Source: Paraburkholderia sejongensis
GTDB lineage: Bacteria; Pseudomonadota; Gammaproteobacteria; Burkholderiales; Burkholderiaceae
DNA length: 64,000 bases
Assembly: GCF_020880815.1 (NCBI RefSeq)
Contig: NZ_JAJITD010000012.1
Span: 181,418-245,417 of the forward strand
Direction: 5' to 3'
Position 1 is the first letter of the stretch; each line of letters starts with the position of its first letter. Below are positions 8,566 to 18,144 of the stretch, piece by piece. Both the position numbers and the translations under genes were made by a program. The notes beneath the pieces are model-generated. The model was not told where the DNA came from. It ran no database searches and was given only the letters and a program-made list of their open reading frames with translations.

Positions 8566-9498
8566 ATGCGGCCGATAGCCCGACGTGAATTCCTGCGGGT
8601 CGCCGGCGCCGCGCTGGCGAGTGCCGCGTTGCCCGCGCTGGCCGGCGCGGAGCAAACGTGGTCGAGCGGCACGCAGCAGCCCGCGTTCAGGTTGCCCGAA
8701 GGGGCGATCGACTGTCACATGCACATCTATGACGACCGCTTTCCGGTCGCGCCGGGCACCGCGCTGCGTCCGCCGAATGCGACGGTCGCGCAGTACCGGC
8801 TGTTGCAGGCACGGCTGGGTGTGACGCGCAATGTGGTGGTGACGCCATCGACGTATGGAACGGACAACCGCTGCACGCTGGAAGCGCTCAGGCAGTTCGG
8901 CAACAATGCGCGCGGCGTTGCCGTGGTCGACAATTCGGTGAGCGATGCGCAATTGCACGAACTCGATAGCGGCGGCATCCGGGCGATTCGCTTCAACCTC
9001 AGCTATCCGGGCGCGACCACGCTCGACATGCTCGCGCCGCTCGCCGCGCGTGTTGCGAATCTCGGCTGGCACATCGAACTGGTGGTGCAGGGCGCGCGGC
9101 TGCCCGAGCTGGAGTCCCACCTGTCGGCGCTGCCGTGTCCGCTCGTGATCGACCATATCGCGCACGTTCCGCAACCGGGCGGGCTGTCGTCGGATGCATT
9201 GCGTACCGCGCAGCGCCTCGTCGATAAGGGCAATACGTGGGTCACATTGTCGGGGCCGTACGTCGATAGCAAGACGGGCACGCCTGGCTACGAAGACGTT
9301 GCGCCCGTCGCCAAAGCGCTGATCGAGAGGGCGCCGGAGCGCATGCTATGGGGTACCGACTGGCCTCATCCGACGCAGAAGACTCAAAAGCCGGACGATG
9401 CGAGCCTGCTGGATGTCATCGCGGGTTGGATCGGAAGGGCGGACTGGCAGCAACGCATCTTTGTCGACAACCCGGTGAAGCTGTACCGGTTCGCGTAG
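8566..9498 (+). CDS. Tat-exported amidohydrolase (2-pyrone-4,6-dicarboxylate hydrolase-like)
   Basis: A 310-residue amidohydrolase-2 protein that begins with a twin-arginine signal (RREFLRV at residues 6-12, then an alanine-rich h-region ending ALAGA). The mature part has AIDCHMHIYDDRFP (HxH), VIDHIAH and WGTDWPHP, the pattern of the LigI-like pyrone dicarboxylate lactonases. A periplasmic location is unusual for this enzyme family, most of which are cytoplasmic. The start at 8566 lies two bases after the stop of the MFS gene. It probably hydrolyses an extracellular or periplasmic lactone before uptake. Confidence 0.85.
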   Translation: MRPIARREFLRVAGAALASAALPALAGAEQTWSSGTQQPAFRLPEGAIDCHMHIYDDRFPVAPGTALRPPNATVAQYRLLQARLGVTRNVVVTPSTYGTDNRCTLEALRQFGNNARGVAVVDNSVSDAQLHELDSGGIRAIRFNLSYPGATTLDMLAPLAARVANLGWHIELVVQGARLPELESHLSALPCPLVIDHIAHVPQPGGLSSDALRTAQRLVDKGNTWVTLSGPYVDSKTGTPGYEDVAPVAKALIERAPERMLWGTDWPHPTQKTQKPDDASLLDVIAGWIGRADWQQRIFVDNPVKLYRFA

Positions 9499-9528
9499 CG
9501 TTGCAAGCGAGCGGCCCGCGCAACCCTC

Positions 9529-11337
9529 TCACGCGTCGTTGCGTTCGGCAAGCCACGCGCGCCAGCCGCCCAGCGTGGAAATGTCCTCGCCGGACTCGAC
9601 GCCGTACGGCTCGCACAGAAAGCCGCTGACCCACGCACCGTCGGACAGTTCGACTTTGCCGAGCGCAAGCGGCGACGGTATCGTCGCGAGAAACGAGCCG
9701 AATTCCGCACTCGGCATGTCCCACACTTCGACGGCAATGCGCACGCCTTGCGCTTCGCTTCGCCACAGGCCGGGGCGGCGCGTGCCGTCGGCCGACGCGG
9801 GCAGCGCGCACAAACGGTAAGCGGGCGCGGTCTGCGTCTTTTGCACGAGATGAGCGCGGCGCGAAACGAGGTCGCGGTTCAACGGCAGCCCTTGCATATG
9901 CGCACCGCACACGGCGACACGCATTCGATCGTGGCTGGCGGCGTTGCGCTGGCTCACCTCGATCGCGTTGCCGCCGACGCATTCGATGCCGCTCGCGCGC
10001 TGCAGCAGCTCGGCGACCCCGAGCAGATATTGATCGGTGAACGCTCGCCCGAACACCGTCACGCCCCACGGCAGACCGTTCTGCATGAATCCGGTCGGCG
10101 TGGCGACAGCCGCATAGTCCAGCAGATTCATGAAGTTCGTGTAATAGCCGAGTAGCGAGTTCGGCGCGATCGGGTCGCGCGCCAGTTCGGCCAGTGTCAC
10201 CGGGCGCGGATAAGCCGGCGTCAACACGAAGTCGAGCGGGTCGAGCGCTGCGTCGCAGACCGCTTTCAGATGCTGCAACCGATATTGCGCGCGAAAGAGT
10301 TCGACCGCGCGCGCGGCGGGCGCCTTCTCGAGTACATCGCGGATCACCGGCAGGACCGCGTCCGGCCGGCTCGTCATCAATTCGCCGGCCACGCTGTAGC
10401 GCTCCGCGACCCATGGACCCTGATACAGCAATTGCGCGGCTTCGACGAACGGCGCGAAGTCGATCTCGACCGCTTCGCCGCCGGCCGCCTCCAGCAGCGC
10501 GCGCGCCTTTGCGAACAACGCCGGGCTTTCCGCGCAGCCGGCGAATTCGAGCTGCGCCGGCACGCCGAAGCGAAATGCGCGCGGCGTGCCGAACGCGGAC
10601 GCGCCGTTCCATTGCGGATTGTTGCGGCTGTACGCGTCGCGCGGATCGGCCTGCGCGGTCAGCGCGAACAGTTCGCTGGCTTCGGCGGCCGTCGCCGTGA
10701 AAAAGGTCACGCAATCGAGCGTGCGGCACGCCGGCACCACGCCGGCGGTCGACAGCACGCCGCGGGTCGGCTTCAGACCGACGAGATTGTTCAGCGCGGC
10801 GGGCACGCGTCCGGAGCCGGCGGTGTCGGTGCCGAGCGCGAAGCTCGCGACGCCGAGCGCGACCGCGAGCGACGAGCCCGCGCTGGACCCGCCCGACGGA
10901 TAGTCCGGATGCACGCTGTTGCGGCACTTGCCGTACGGCGAGCGCGTGCCGTTCAGGCCCGTCGCGAACTGATCCAGATTGGTCTTGCCGAGCGGTATTG
11001 CGCCCAGGCCGATCAACTGCGCGACCAGCGTCGCCGATTCGGCCGGCGTGTACGCGAACGCGGGACAGGCGGCGGTGGTCTCGATACCGGCGAGGTCGAT
11101 GTTGTCCTTGATCGCGAACGGAATGCCGTAGAGCGGCAGGCTCGCCGCGCCGGGTTCGTCGAGCCGCGCGAGGAAAGGCTCGATCTCGCTGTCGGTCAGC
11201 AGATGAATGAACAGATTGAACTCGGGATTGAGCGCCGCGGCCTTCTCGCGCAACTGCGCGATCAGCTGGCGCGGTGTGAGCGTGCGTTCGCGATAGGCGC
11301 GGCGAAGCGTCGGCAGACGCAGATCGAATGACGGCAT
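9529..11337 (-). CDS. atzF: Allophanate hydrolase
   Basis: A 602-residue amidase-signature enzyme that splits allophanate to two ammonia and two CO2. The amidase domain covers about residues 1-450, with catalytic K77 (GIPFAIKDN), S152 in GGSSAGSS and nucleophile S175 in GTDTAGSGR. The C-terminal domain of about 120 residues (from AVCGAHMQGLPLN to the end) is the AtzF C-terminal domain, absent from general amidases. It is the last gene of the guanidine operon, about 20 bp after the carboxylase. In that pathway it takes allophanate from carboxyguanidine deimination. It converges on the plus-strand amidohydrolase with only 30 bp between stops. Confidence 0.95.
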   Translation of the reverse strand: MPSFDLRLPTLRRAYRERTLTPRQLIAQLREKAAALNPEFNLFIHLLTDSEIEPFLARLDEPGAASLPLYGIPFAIKDNIDLAGIETTAACPAFAYTPAESATLVAQLIGLGAIPLGKTNLDQFATGLNGTRSPYGKCRNSVHPDYPSGGSSAGSSLAVALGVASFALGTDTAGSGRVPAALNNLVGLKPTRGVLSTAGVVPACRTLDCVTFFTATAAEASELFALTAQADPRDAYSRNNPQWNGASAFGTPRAFRFGVPAQLEFAGCAESPALFAKARALLEAAGGEAVEIDFAPFVEAAQLLYQGPWVAERYSVAGELMTSRPDAVLPVIRDVLEKAPAARAVELFRAQYRLQHLKAVCDAALDPLDFVLTPAYPRPVTLAELARDPIAPNSLLGYYTNFMNLLDYAAVATPTGFMQNGLPWGVTVFGRAFTDQYLLGVAELLQRASGIECVGGNAIEVSQRNAASHDRMRVAVCGAHMQGLPLNRDLVSRRAHLVQKTQTAPAYRLCALPASADGTRRPGLWRSEAQGVRIAVEVWDMPSAEFGSFLATIPSPLALGKVELSDGAWVSGFLCEPYGVESGEDISTLGGWRAWLAERNDA

Positions 11338-11356
11338 GATGGTCCGTTAAGTGAAT

Positions 11357-14300
11357 TTAGTGGCGTTCAATGACTGCAACACGTTGTCCCGCGCGCACCG
11401 GCGAGCCCGGCGCGACATGGATCGCGCCGACCGTGCCGGCGCAGGGCGCGCAAACCGCGATTTCCATCTTCATCGATTCGATCACGAGCAGTACGTCGCC
11501 GGCGGCCACCGTGTCGCCCTCGGCGACCTTCACTTGCCACAGACTGCCGGCGATCTCGCTGTCGACCGCGATCTCGCCGTCCTTCAGCGCGGCAAGCTGT
11601 ACTTCCTCGGCGACGGGCGCGTCGATGCTGTCCTCGACTGCCCCCGCTGCGCGCCAACGCTCGCGCTCCGCGTTGAACGCCGCCTGCTGGCGCGCGCGGA
11701 ATGCGTCGATGCTCGCGGCTTCGCGAGCGAGAAACGCCTGATAGTCGGGCAACGACAGTTGCGTTTCTTCGATCCGCAGCGGATAGCGGCCGAGCGGGAA
11801 GTCCGCGCGAATGCGCAGCAGTTCGTCGGCAGTGACTTCGTAGAAGCGGATCTGATCGAAAAAGCGCAGCAGATAGTGCTGTCCGCCGAAATCGGCGACC
11901 TGACGATAACGATTCCACATCTGCAACGTGCGGCCGACGAACTGATAGCCGCCCGGACCTTCCATCCCGTACACGCACAGGTACGCGCCGCCGATCCCGA
12001 CCGAGTTTTCCGCGGTCCACGTGCGCGCCGGGTTGTACTTGGTCGTGACGAGGCGATGACGCGGATCGAGCGGCGTCGCGACTGGCGCGCCGAGGTAGAC
12101 GTCGCCCAGACCCATCACGAGATAGCTCGCCTCGAACACGATCCGCCTGACCGCGTCGAGCGACTCCATATCGTTGATGCGGCGAATGAACTCCAGATTG
12201 CTCGGGCACCACGGCGCGTCCTTGCGCACGGTGGTCATGTACTTTTCGATCGCGAGGCGGCACGCGGGGTCGTCCCACGACAGCGGCAGATGGACCACGC
12301 GCGACGGCACGCGCAGGTCGCCCTGCAACAGCACGCGTTGCCAGCTTTGCGCGACGACTTCGAGCAGGCGGGCGAGCGGCAATTCGTCGGGGCGATAGTG
12401 AATCTGCAGCGAGCGGATGCCCGGCGTCAGATCGATCACGCCGGCCAGCGCCTGGGCTTGCAGCGACTGCATCAGCGCATGGCCGCGAAAGCGCGCGACG
12501 AGGTCGAGCTGCGCCGGTCCGATTTCGAGCAGCAGATGCGTGTCGCCCGACAGACGCGCGACGAGCCGGTCCTGGTCCGAGCCGGTATCGAGCACGATCG
12601 GCGACGCGAGCGCCGTGGCCGCTAGCAGCGGCCGCTCGCGTTCGATGTCGAGGCTGTCGATTTCGTCGCGACGCCGGCGCGCGGCGTCACGCGCCGCGTC
12701 GATCGAGACCGGCACGAAGCGGACCTTGTCGCCCGCCTTCAACTGACCGATCTGCCACAGGTCCGCTTCGATGATCGTCACCGGACACACGAAGCCGCCC
12801 AGGCTCGGGCCGTCCGGCCCGAGAATCACCGGCATGTCGCCGGTGAAATCGATTGCGCCGACCGCGTAGGGATTGTCGTGAATGTTGGATGGATGCAGAC
12901 CCGCTTCGCCACCGTCCTCGCGCGCCCACTCCGGCTTCGGTCCGATCAGGCGCACGCCGGTGCGGCTGGAATTGAAGTGGATTTCCCATTCGGTGTCGAG
13001 AAAGCGCTCGATGTAGCGTGCGCTGAAGTATTCGGGCGCGCCGTGCGGGCCGTAGATCACGCGGATCGTCCGAACCTTGTCGAGCTTCGGGACCTCGATG
13101 AGCGCATCGCCGGCGAGCGCATCGTCGAGCGGATACAGATGCAGCACGTCGCCCGCGCGGAGCGCGCGGCCGCCGTGCCCGCCGAACTGGCCGAGCGTGA
13201 AAGTGCTGCGGCTGCCCAGATAGCTCGCCACGTCGATCCCGCCGCGCACGCACAGATACGCGCGCGCGCCCGCGCCGCCGATCGTGCCGAGCGCGAGCGT
13301 CGAGCCGGCCGCGATGTGGAGCGTCGTGTGCATCGGTTGCGCGACGCCGTCGAGCAGGACCGGCAGCGGCGCGCCGGTGACCGCGATCACCGCGTCGGTA
13401 TTGAAGCGCAGCGTGGGGCCGCTCATCGTCACTTCGAGCGCGGCGGCGTCGGCGGCATTGCCGAGCAGGCGATTGCCCAGGCGCATCGAGCGCTCGTCCA
13501 TCGGCCCCGAAGGCGGAATGCCGACTGCCCAATAACCGAGCCGGCCCGGATAGTCCTGGACGGTGGTCAGCGTTCCGCCGCTGAGCACTTCGACCGTGCA
13601 CGCGCGATAGCGAAGCGTCTCGAGGCAGCGCGTCCACGGCTCGCCGGAAGCGAACGGCGCGTCGGCGAGAATCTGGCGCAGATAGTCGCGGTTCGTCTCC
13701 ACGCCGTACAGACGCGTATCGGCAAGCGCGCGGTCGAGCGCGTGGCGTGCTTCGTCGCGCTCCGGCGCCCACGCGATCAGTTTCGCGAGCATCGGGTCGA
13801 AGTACGGCGGCACCTCGCAGCCGGCTTCGATCCACGTGTCGATGCGCAGCCCGTTGCCGTCGGCCGGCGGAAACGCGACGTCGGTCAGCAGACCGGGGCT
13901 CGGTTTGAAATCGCGGCCGGGGTCTTCCGCATAGAGGCGCGCCTGGATCGCATGGCCGCGCGGCGCGAGCTGCGCGGCGAGCGTTGCCAGCGGCGCCAGC
14001 GTGCCGGCGGCCAGTTCGATCATCCAGCGCACCAGATCGACGCCCCACACCTGTTCGGTGACGCCGTGCTCGACCTGCAGACGCGTGTTGACTTCGAGGA
14101 AATAAAACTGCTGCGCGGCGCTGTCGTAGACGAATTCGACGGTGCCCGCCGAGCGATAGTCGACCGCTTTGGCGAGCTTGATCGCGGCCGCGCACAGTGC
14201 GTCCGCGATCCCGTCGGGCAACGACGGCGCCGGGGTTTCCTCGAGCACTTTCTGGTTGCGCCGCTGCACCGAGCAGTCGCGCACGCCGAGCGCGATCGCG

Positions 14301-14956
14301 TCGCCGCGGCCATCGCCGAACACCTGCACTTCGAGGTGCCGCGCTCGCTCGATGTACTTTTCGAGGAACACGCCGGCATCGCTGAAGTTGTTTTCGCCGA
14401 GTCGCCTGACCGCGTCGAAATGCGTGCCGAGTTCGGCGGCGTTCCAGCACACGCGCATCCCGATGCCGCCGCCGCCGGCCGTGCTTTTCAGCATCACCGG
14501 ATAGCCGATCGTGGCGGCCGCTGCGAGCGCCGCGGGCAGATCCGCGAGCAAGCCGGTGCCTTCCAACATCGGCACGTTTTGTTGCGCGGCGATTTCCCGC
14601 GCGGTGTGCTTCAGGCCGAACGCGCGCAACTGGGCGGGCGTCGGTCCGATGAACGCGATCCCGGCCGCTTCGCACGCTTCGCCGAACGCGGCGTTCTCCG
14701 ACAGGAAGCCGTAGCCCGGATGAATCGCCTGCACCTGTTCGCGCCGGGCGATCTCGAGAATCTTCGCGGTGTCGAGGTAGGTGCTCGACGCGGGGCCGTC
14801 GCCCAACGCGTGCGCGATCGGCGCTTCGCTGACGTGCCGGCTCGCGCGGTCGGCTTCGGCATAGACGGCGACGCCGGTCACATCGAGCGCGCGCAACGTT
14901 CTGAGGATGCGGCACGCGATCGCGCCGCGATTGGCAATCAGGATCTTCTCGAACAT
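11357..14956 (-). CDS. Biotin-dependent guanidine carboxylase (usually annotated urea carboxylase)
   Basis: A protein of about 1199 residues with an N-terminal biotin carboxylase (FEKILIANRGAIACRILRT, ATP-grasp loop GGGGIGMR), a central carboxyltransferase made of KipA-like and KipI-like parts (TVQDYPGRLGYWAVGIPPSGPMDERS; MEGPGGYQFVGRTLQMW), and a C-terminal biotinyl domain with acceptor Lys near residue 1163 in ESMKMEI. Length and order match urea carboxylase. Family knowledge: homologues beside DUF1989 pairs and ykkC riboswitches carboxylate guanidine to carboxyguanidine. The riboswitch and the two DUF1989 genes upstream favour guanidine. Start 14956 gives the canonical N-terminus but has no clear Shine-Dalgarno; an in-frame ATG 26 codons upstream is possible. 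Confidence 0.92.
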   Translation of the reverse strand: MFEKILIANRGAIACRILRTLRALDVTGVAVYAEADRASRHVSEAPIAHALGDGPASSTYLDTAKILEIARREQVQAIHPGYGFLSENAAFGEACEAAGIAFIGPTPAQLRAFGLKHTAREIAAQQNVPMLEGTGLLADLPAALAAAATIGYPVMLKSTAGGGGIGMRVCWNAAELGTHFDAVRRLGENNFSDAGVFLEKYIERARHLEVQVFGDGRGDAIALGVRDCSVQRRNQKVLEETPAPSLPDGIADALCAAAIKLAKAVDYRSAGTVEFVYDSAAQQFYFLEVNTRLQVEHGVTEQVWGVDLVRWMIELAAGTLAPLATLAAQLAPRGHAIQARLYAEDPGRDFKPSPGLLTDVAFPPADGNGLRIDTWIEAGCEVPPYFDPMLAKLIAWAPERDEARHALDRALADTRLYGVETNRDYLRQILADAPFASGEPWTRCLETLRYRACTVEVLSGGTLTTVQDYPGRLGYWAVGIPPSGPMDERSMRLGNRLLGNAADAAALEVTMSGPTLRFNTDAVIAVTGAPLPVLLDGVAQPMHTTLHIAAGSTLALGTIGGAGARAYLCVRGGIDVASYLGSRSTFTLGQFGGHGGRALRAGDVLHLYPLDDALAGDALIEVPKLDKVRTIRVIYGPHGAPEYFSARYIERFLDTEWEIHFNSSRTGVRLIGPKPEWAREDGGEAGLHPSNIHDNPYAVGAIDFTGDMPVILGPDGPSLGGFVCPVTIIEADLWQIGQLKAGDKVRFVPVSIDAARDAARRRRDEIDSLDIERERPLLAATALASPIVLDTGSDQDRLVARLSGDTHLLLEIGPAQLDLVARFRGHALMQSLQAQALAGVIDLTPGIRSLQIHYRPDELPLARLLEVVAQSWQRVLLQGDLRVPSRVVHLPLSWDDPACRLAIEKYMTTVRKDAPWCPSNLEFIRRINDMESLDAVRRIVFEASYLVMGLGDVYLGAPVATPLDPRHRLVTTKYNPARTWTAENSVGIGGAYLCVYGMEGPGGYQFVGRTLQMWNRYRQVADFGGQHYLLRFFDQIRFYEVTADELLRIRADFPLGRYPLRIEETQLSLPDYQAFLAREAASIDAFRARQQAAFNAERERWRAAGAVEDSIDAPVAEEVQLAALKDGEIAVDSEIAGSLWQVKVAEGDTVAAGDVLLVIESMKMEIAVCAPCAGTVGAIHVAPGSPVRAGQRVAVIERH

Positions 14957-15128
14957 GGAAGGAAGGGTGATCCGGAGGCGGGCCGTCCCGCCGTGAACAG
15001 GGCGAGCCGCGGTCGTCCGCGGCTGCGGTCGCATCAGCGACCGGTTTGATTCAGTTGATCGCGCGTGAGCGTGCAGCAACGTCCCGCGCGCACCAGCATC
15101 AGCCGGTAGAGCCAGCTGCGAATGCGCG

Positions 15129-15770
15129 TCAGTTCCATATGAGCAGCTCGGCGGGCGTCGGGTTGTACGCGTTGCACGGGTTATTCAGTTGCGGGCAGTT
15201 CGAGATCAGCACGATCACGTCCATCTCGGCGCGCAACTCGACGTATTTGCCGGGCGCGGAAATGCCGTCTTCGAACGTCAGACCACCTTCGGCCGTTACC
15301 GGCACGTTCATGAAGAAGTTCACGTTCGCGCCGATGTCGCGCTTCGCGAGCCGGCCGTCGTGCGCGCAGGCGCGCAGGAAGTTGTCGCGGCAGCTGTGCA
15401 TGTAGCGCTTCTCCAATGCATAGCGCACCGTGTTGCTCTCCTGCGCGCACGCGCCGCCGAGCGTGTCGTGACGGCCGCAGGTGTCGGCGACGATGGTCAG
15501 CAGCGGATTGCCGAGGTTCGAATACAGCACCGAACCGGTGCTCAGGTACAGGCGCTTTTGGCGGCGCAACGTGCGTTGCGGATCGAAGCGCTCGCGCGGA
15601 TTCGCGGCACTGTAGAAGAGCGTGTCCACCGCCTGGTTGCCTTCCAGATCGACGATGCGCAGCGTCTGTCCGGCCTTGACTTCATGGAGCCACGGTTCGC
15701 CCGCGGCGAGCGTTTCGCGATGGACCGCGTGGTCCGGATGTTTGTCGCTGACGGTAAGCGTGCTGGTCAT
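15129..15770 (-). CDS. DUF1989 protein, carboxyguanidine deiminase subunit (UAAP2 type)
   Basis: A 213-residue urea-carboxylase-associated protein (DUF1989). It carries GNQAVDTLFYSA, IVADTCGRHDTLGG (CGxHD motif), HSCRDNFLRA and NVNFFMNVPV. Published work on this family shows that the two DUF1989 proteins form carboxyguanidine deiminase CgdAB, which converts carboxyguanidine to allophanate and ammonia. I cannot say which of the two is CgdA or CgdB. GGAGC precedes the ATG at 15770. The gene lies 11 bp after its paralogue and about 170 bp before the carboxylase. Confidence 0.9.
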   Translation of the reverse strand: MTSTLTVSDKHPDHAVHRETLAAGEPWLHEVKAGQTLRIVDLEGNQAVDTLFYSAANPRERFDPQRTLRRQKRLYLSTGSVLYSNLGNPLLTIVADTCGRHDTLGGACAQESNTVRYALEKRYMHSCRDNFLRACAHDGRLAKRDIGANVNFFMNVPVTAEGGLTFEDGISAPGKYVELRAEMDVIVLISNCPQLNNPCNAYNPTPAELLIWN

Positions 15771-15781
15771 GGGGGCTCCGC

Positions 15782-16486
15782 TCAGAGAAAGAAGCGTTCG
15801 GTGTTGATGAAACCGCGCACGTTTTCTGCGCAGGCGGTACGGCAGACTTCGGCCACTTCGGGGTGCGCGTCGCGCAGTTCGAGCTTCACGCGCCGGGGCG
15901 CATATTCGGGATACGGGTCGAGCGGATGCTGGATCGACGTGAGCACGACCAGCGTGTTCATCGGCGCATACAACTCGACGTAATCGCCGGCCTTCGAATT
16001 GCCGGGCACGAACGCGAGCGCGCCTTCGTCGCTGACGTCGACGCGGCTGAAGAAATTGAGCGTCATCAGCAGGTCGGACACGTCGAGTCCCCACTTGCTC
16101 ATTTCGACGAGCAGGTTGTCGGTGCCGTTGCGATAGAAGCCGTTGCGCAACTCCTGATAGCGGCCCGCGCCGTAGCGTTCGAGGACTTCATCCGCGTTCG
16201 ATAAGCCGCCGATGCTGTCGTGCCAGCCGCACGTGTCCGCGACGATCGCGGCGAGCACGCGGCCCATGTCGGAGTACAGACAATGCCCGGCGGTGAGTTT
16301 CGCGGTGTGCTGACACTTCAGCGAATCGGGCAGGTTCAGGCGTTCGCTTTTCTCGCTCGCATTGACCATCATCGCGCTGACGTTCGCGCCGCCGACCAGA
16401 TCGGTGATGCGCAGCGATTGCCCGCGTTTGACGATGAGCGACGTGTGTCCGCCGCCGGGAACGATTTCTTCGAGTAGTACGGTCAT
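15782..16486 (-). CDS. DUF1989 protein, carboxyguanidine deiminase subunit (UAAP1 type)
   Basis: A 234-residue DUF1989 protein, paralogous to the next gene in the operon. It has GGANVSAMMVNA, IVADTCGWHDSIGG (CGxHD), YRNGTDNLL and LNFFSRVDV. It should form a heteromeric carboxyguanidine deiminase with the 15129-15770 product and act between guanidine carboxylase and allophanate hydrolase. The start at 16486 is preferred over an in-frame ATG at 16555, which would overlap the ATPase coding end. It follows the ABC ATPase by about 16 bp. Confidence 0.9.
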   Translation of the reverse strand: MTVLLEEIVPGGGHTSLIVKRGQSLRITDLVGGANVSAMMVNASEKSERLNLPDSLKCQHTAKLTAGHCLYSDMGRVLAAIVADTCGWHDSIGGLSNADEVLERYGAGRYQELRNGFYRNGTDNLLVEMSKWGLDVSDLLMTLNFFSRVDVSDEGALAFVPGNSKAGDYVELYAPMNTLVVLTSIQHPLDPYPEYAPRRVKLELRDAHPEVAEVCRTACAENVRGFINTERFFL

Positions 16487-16502
16487 GGGATCGAGCTTCC
16501 TG

Positions 16503-17294
16503 TCAGTCGGAGACCAGTTCGATATGGGTTGCGCGTTGCACGGCGGCCTGCGCAAGATGAATCGCCGACGCGCGCTCGCGCGTGCGCTCCAGCGGAATGT
16601 CGTAAGTGATGCGCGCGCCGTACGCGCCGGGCGCTTGCGGATCGACGCGGACCTTGTCGAACACCAGCACGCGGCTGCCCAGCGTGAAGCCTTCTTTCAG
16701 GTCGTGCGTGACCATGAAGATGGTCAGGTTCGCTTCGCGCCACAGCTCCGCCAGCAACGCGTGCATGTCTTTGCGGATGCCCGGATCCAGCGCGCCGAAC
16801 GGTTCGTCGAGCAGCAGCACGCGCGGCTTCATCATCAGTGCCTGGGCGATCGCGAGCCGTTGCTGCATGCCGCCCGACAGTTGCGCCGGATACTTGTCCA
16901 ACGCCGCGCCGAGGCCGACGCGCGCGAGCATCGCGGCGGCGGCGTCGCGGGCCGCGCGGCGGCGCGCGCCGAATAGCCGGCCGGCGAAGCGCGCCTGCGA
17001 CAGCTCGGGGCCGAGCATCACGTTGCGCAGCACGCTCAGGTGCTCGAACACGGAATAACGTTGAAACACGACGCCACGGTGCGCATCCGGTTCGGCCGGC
17101 AGCGCTTTGCCGTCGAGCAGGATCTCGCCGCGCGTCGCCCGTTCCTGGCCGAGCAGCAGCCGCAGGAACGTCGACTTGCCGCAGCCGGACGCGCCGACCA
17201 GCGAGCAGAATTCGCCTTCCTTGACGGTGAGATTCAGGCGCTCCAGCACGACCTGATCATCGTATTGCTTCCACACGTTGCGCACTTCGATCAT
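16503..17294 (-). CDS. ABC transporter ATPase of the guanidine operon (NitT/TauT type)
   Basis: A 263-residue ATPase with Walker A GASGCGKST (34-42), signature LSGGMQQR (from 139), Walker B LLLDEP (160-165) and the switch His in MVTHD. The domain type matches nitrate/taurine-type importers. GGAGG lies about 8 bp before the ATG, and ATGA overlaps the permease stop. Together with the permease and binding protein it should drive uptake of guanidine or a guanidino compound. Transporters of this type are known members of guanidine-I riboswitch operons. Substrate identity is inference from context. Confidence 0.92.
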   Translation of the reverse strand: MIEVRNVWKQYDDQVVLERLNLTVKEGEFCSLVGASGCGKSTFLRLLLGQERATRGEILLDGKALPAEPDAHRGVVFQRYSVFEHLSVLRNVMLGPELSQARFAGRLFGARRRAARDAAAAMLARVGLGAALDKYPAQLSGGMQQRLAIAQALMMKPRVLLLDEPFGALDPGIRKDMHALLAELWREANLTIFMVTHDLKEGFTLGSRVLVFDKVRVDPQAPGAYGARITYDIPLERTRERASAIHLAQAAVQRATHIELVSD

Positions 17295-18106
17295 CGCGTG
17301 TTTCCTCCGAACCATGGGAAGCACCATTGAGTGACGCGCCTTAGCAACTCGTCGGTGAGCCACGCGAGCAGCGTGATCCACGCGACGTACGGCAGGATCA
17401 GGTCCATCGACAGATAACGCCGCACCAGAAAGATCCGGTAGCCGAGGCCGTCGGTCGATGCGATCGCTTCGGCGGCGATCAGAAACAGCCATGCGGCGCC
17501 GAGCGACAGCCGTAGCGCGACGAGCAGACGCGGCAACAGTTGCGGCAGCACCAGACGCAGGATCAGCGTCCAGCTATTGGCGCCGAGCGTTTGCGCTTTC
17601 ACCCACAACTCCGCCGGAATGTCGCGAGCGCGGGCGTGCAGATCGCGAATGATCATCGGCGTGATGCCGACCACGATCAGCACCACCTTCGATAATTCAT
17701 CGAGACCGAACACGATGAACAGAATCGGCAGCACCGCGAGCGGTGGCACCATCGAGATCACGGTGATGAATGGCGACAGCGTCGCGCTCGCGAGTGGAAA
17801 CGAACCGGTCGCGAGCGCGACGACGAGTGCGATCGCCGCGCTGACGACGAGGCCGATGCCGAGCCGGCGCAGGCTCGACGCGGTATCGGTCCACAGCAGA
17901 TATTCGCCGGTGCGCCGGTCTTCGCTGAACGCGGCCGACTTCATCGCATCGCTCATCTGCGCCGCGCTCGGCAGCAGCTTGTCGTCGGGGTTCTGCGCGA
18001 GGCGCAAGGAAGAGCCGCTGAAATAGACCACGAGCAGCACGACGAACGGCAGCAGGAGCAGCATGAGCCCGCCGGTCCTGCCCGGATGTCGATTGATGAG
18101 TCGCAT
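17291..18106 (-). CDS. ABC transporter permease of the guanidine operon
   Basis: A 271-residue inner-membrane permease of the BPD_transp_1 family with about six spans. The EAA-type coupling loop is visible as AQTLGANSWTLILRLVLPQL. The start MRLINRHPGR at 18106 leaves 38 bp after the binding-protein gene; a much longer in-frame reading through that gene is a shadow. The stop overlaps the ATPase start by ATGA, so the two subunits are translationally coupled. It is the membrane channel of the guanidine-operon importer. Confidence 0.92.
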   Translation of the reverse strand: MRLINRHPGRTGGLMLLLLPFVVLLVVYFSGSSLRLAQNPDDKLLPSAAQMSDAMKSAAFSEDRRTGEYLLWTDTASSLRRLGIGLVVSAAIALVVALATGSFPLASATLSPFITVISMVPPLAVLPILFIVFGLDELSKVVLIVVGITPMIIRDLHARARDIPAELWVKAQTLGANSWTLILRLVLPQLLPRLLVALRLSLGAAWLFLIAAEAIASTDGLGYRIFLVRRYLSMDLILPYVAWITLLAWLTDELLRRVTQWCFPWFGGNTR

Positions 18107-18144
18107 GGTGACTGCCTCGTTTGTCGAGCGTGCAAACAGGAATG

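Noticed and set aside
12878..15049. A 723-codon open frame on the plus strand opposite the carboxylase gene
   Set aside because: It is a GC-rich shadow of the carboxylase coding sequence, rich in Arg, Ala and Glu, with no recognisable domain.
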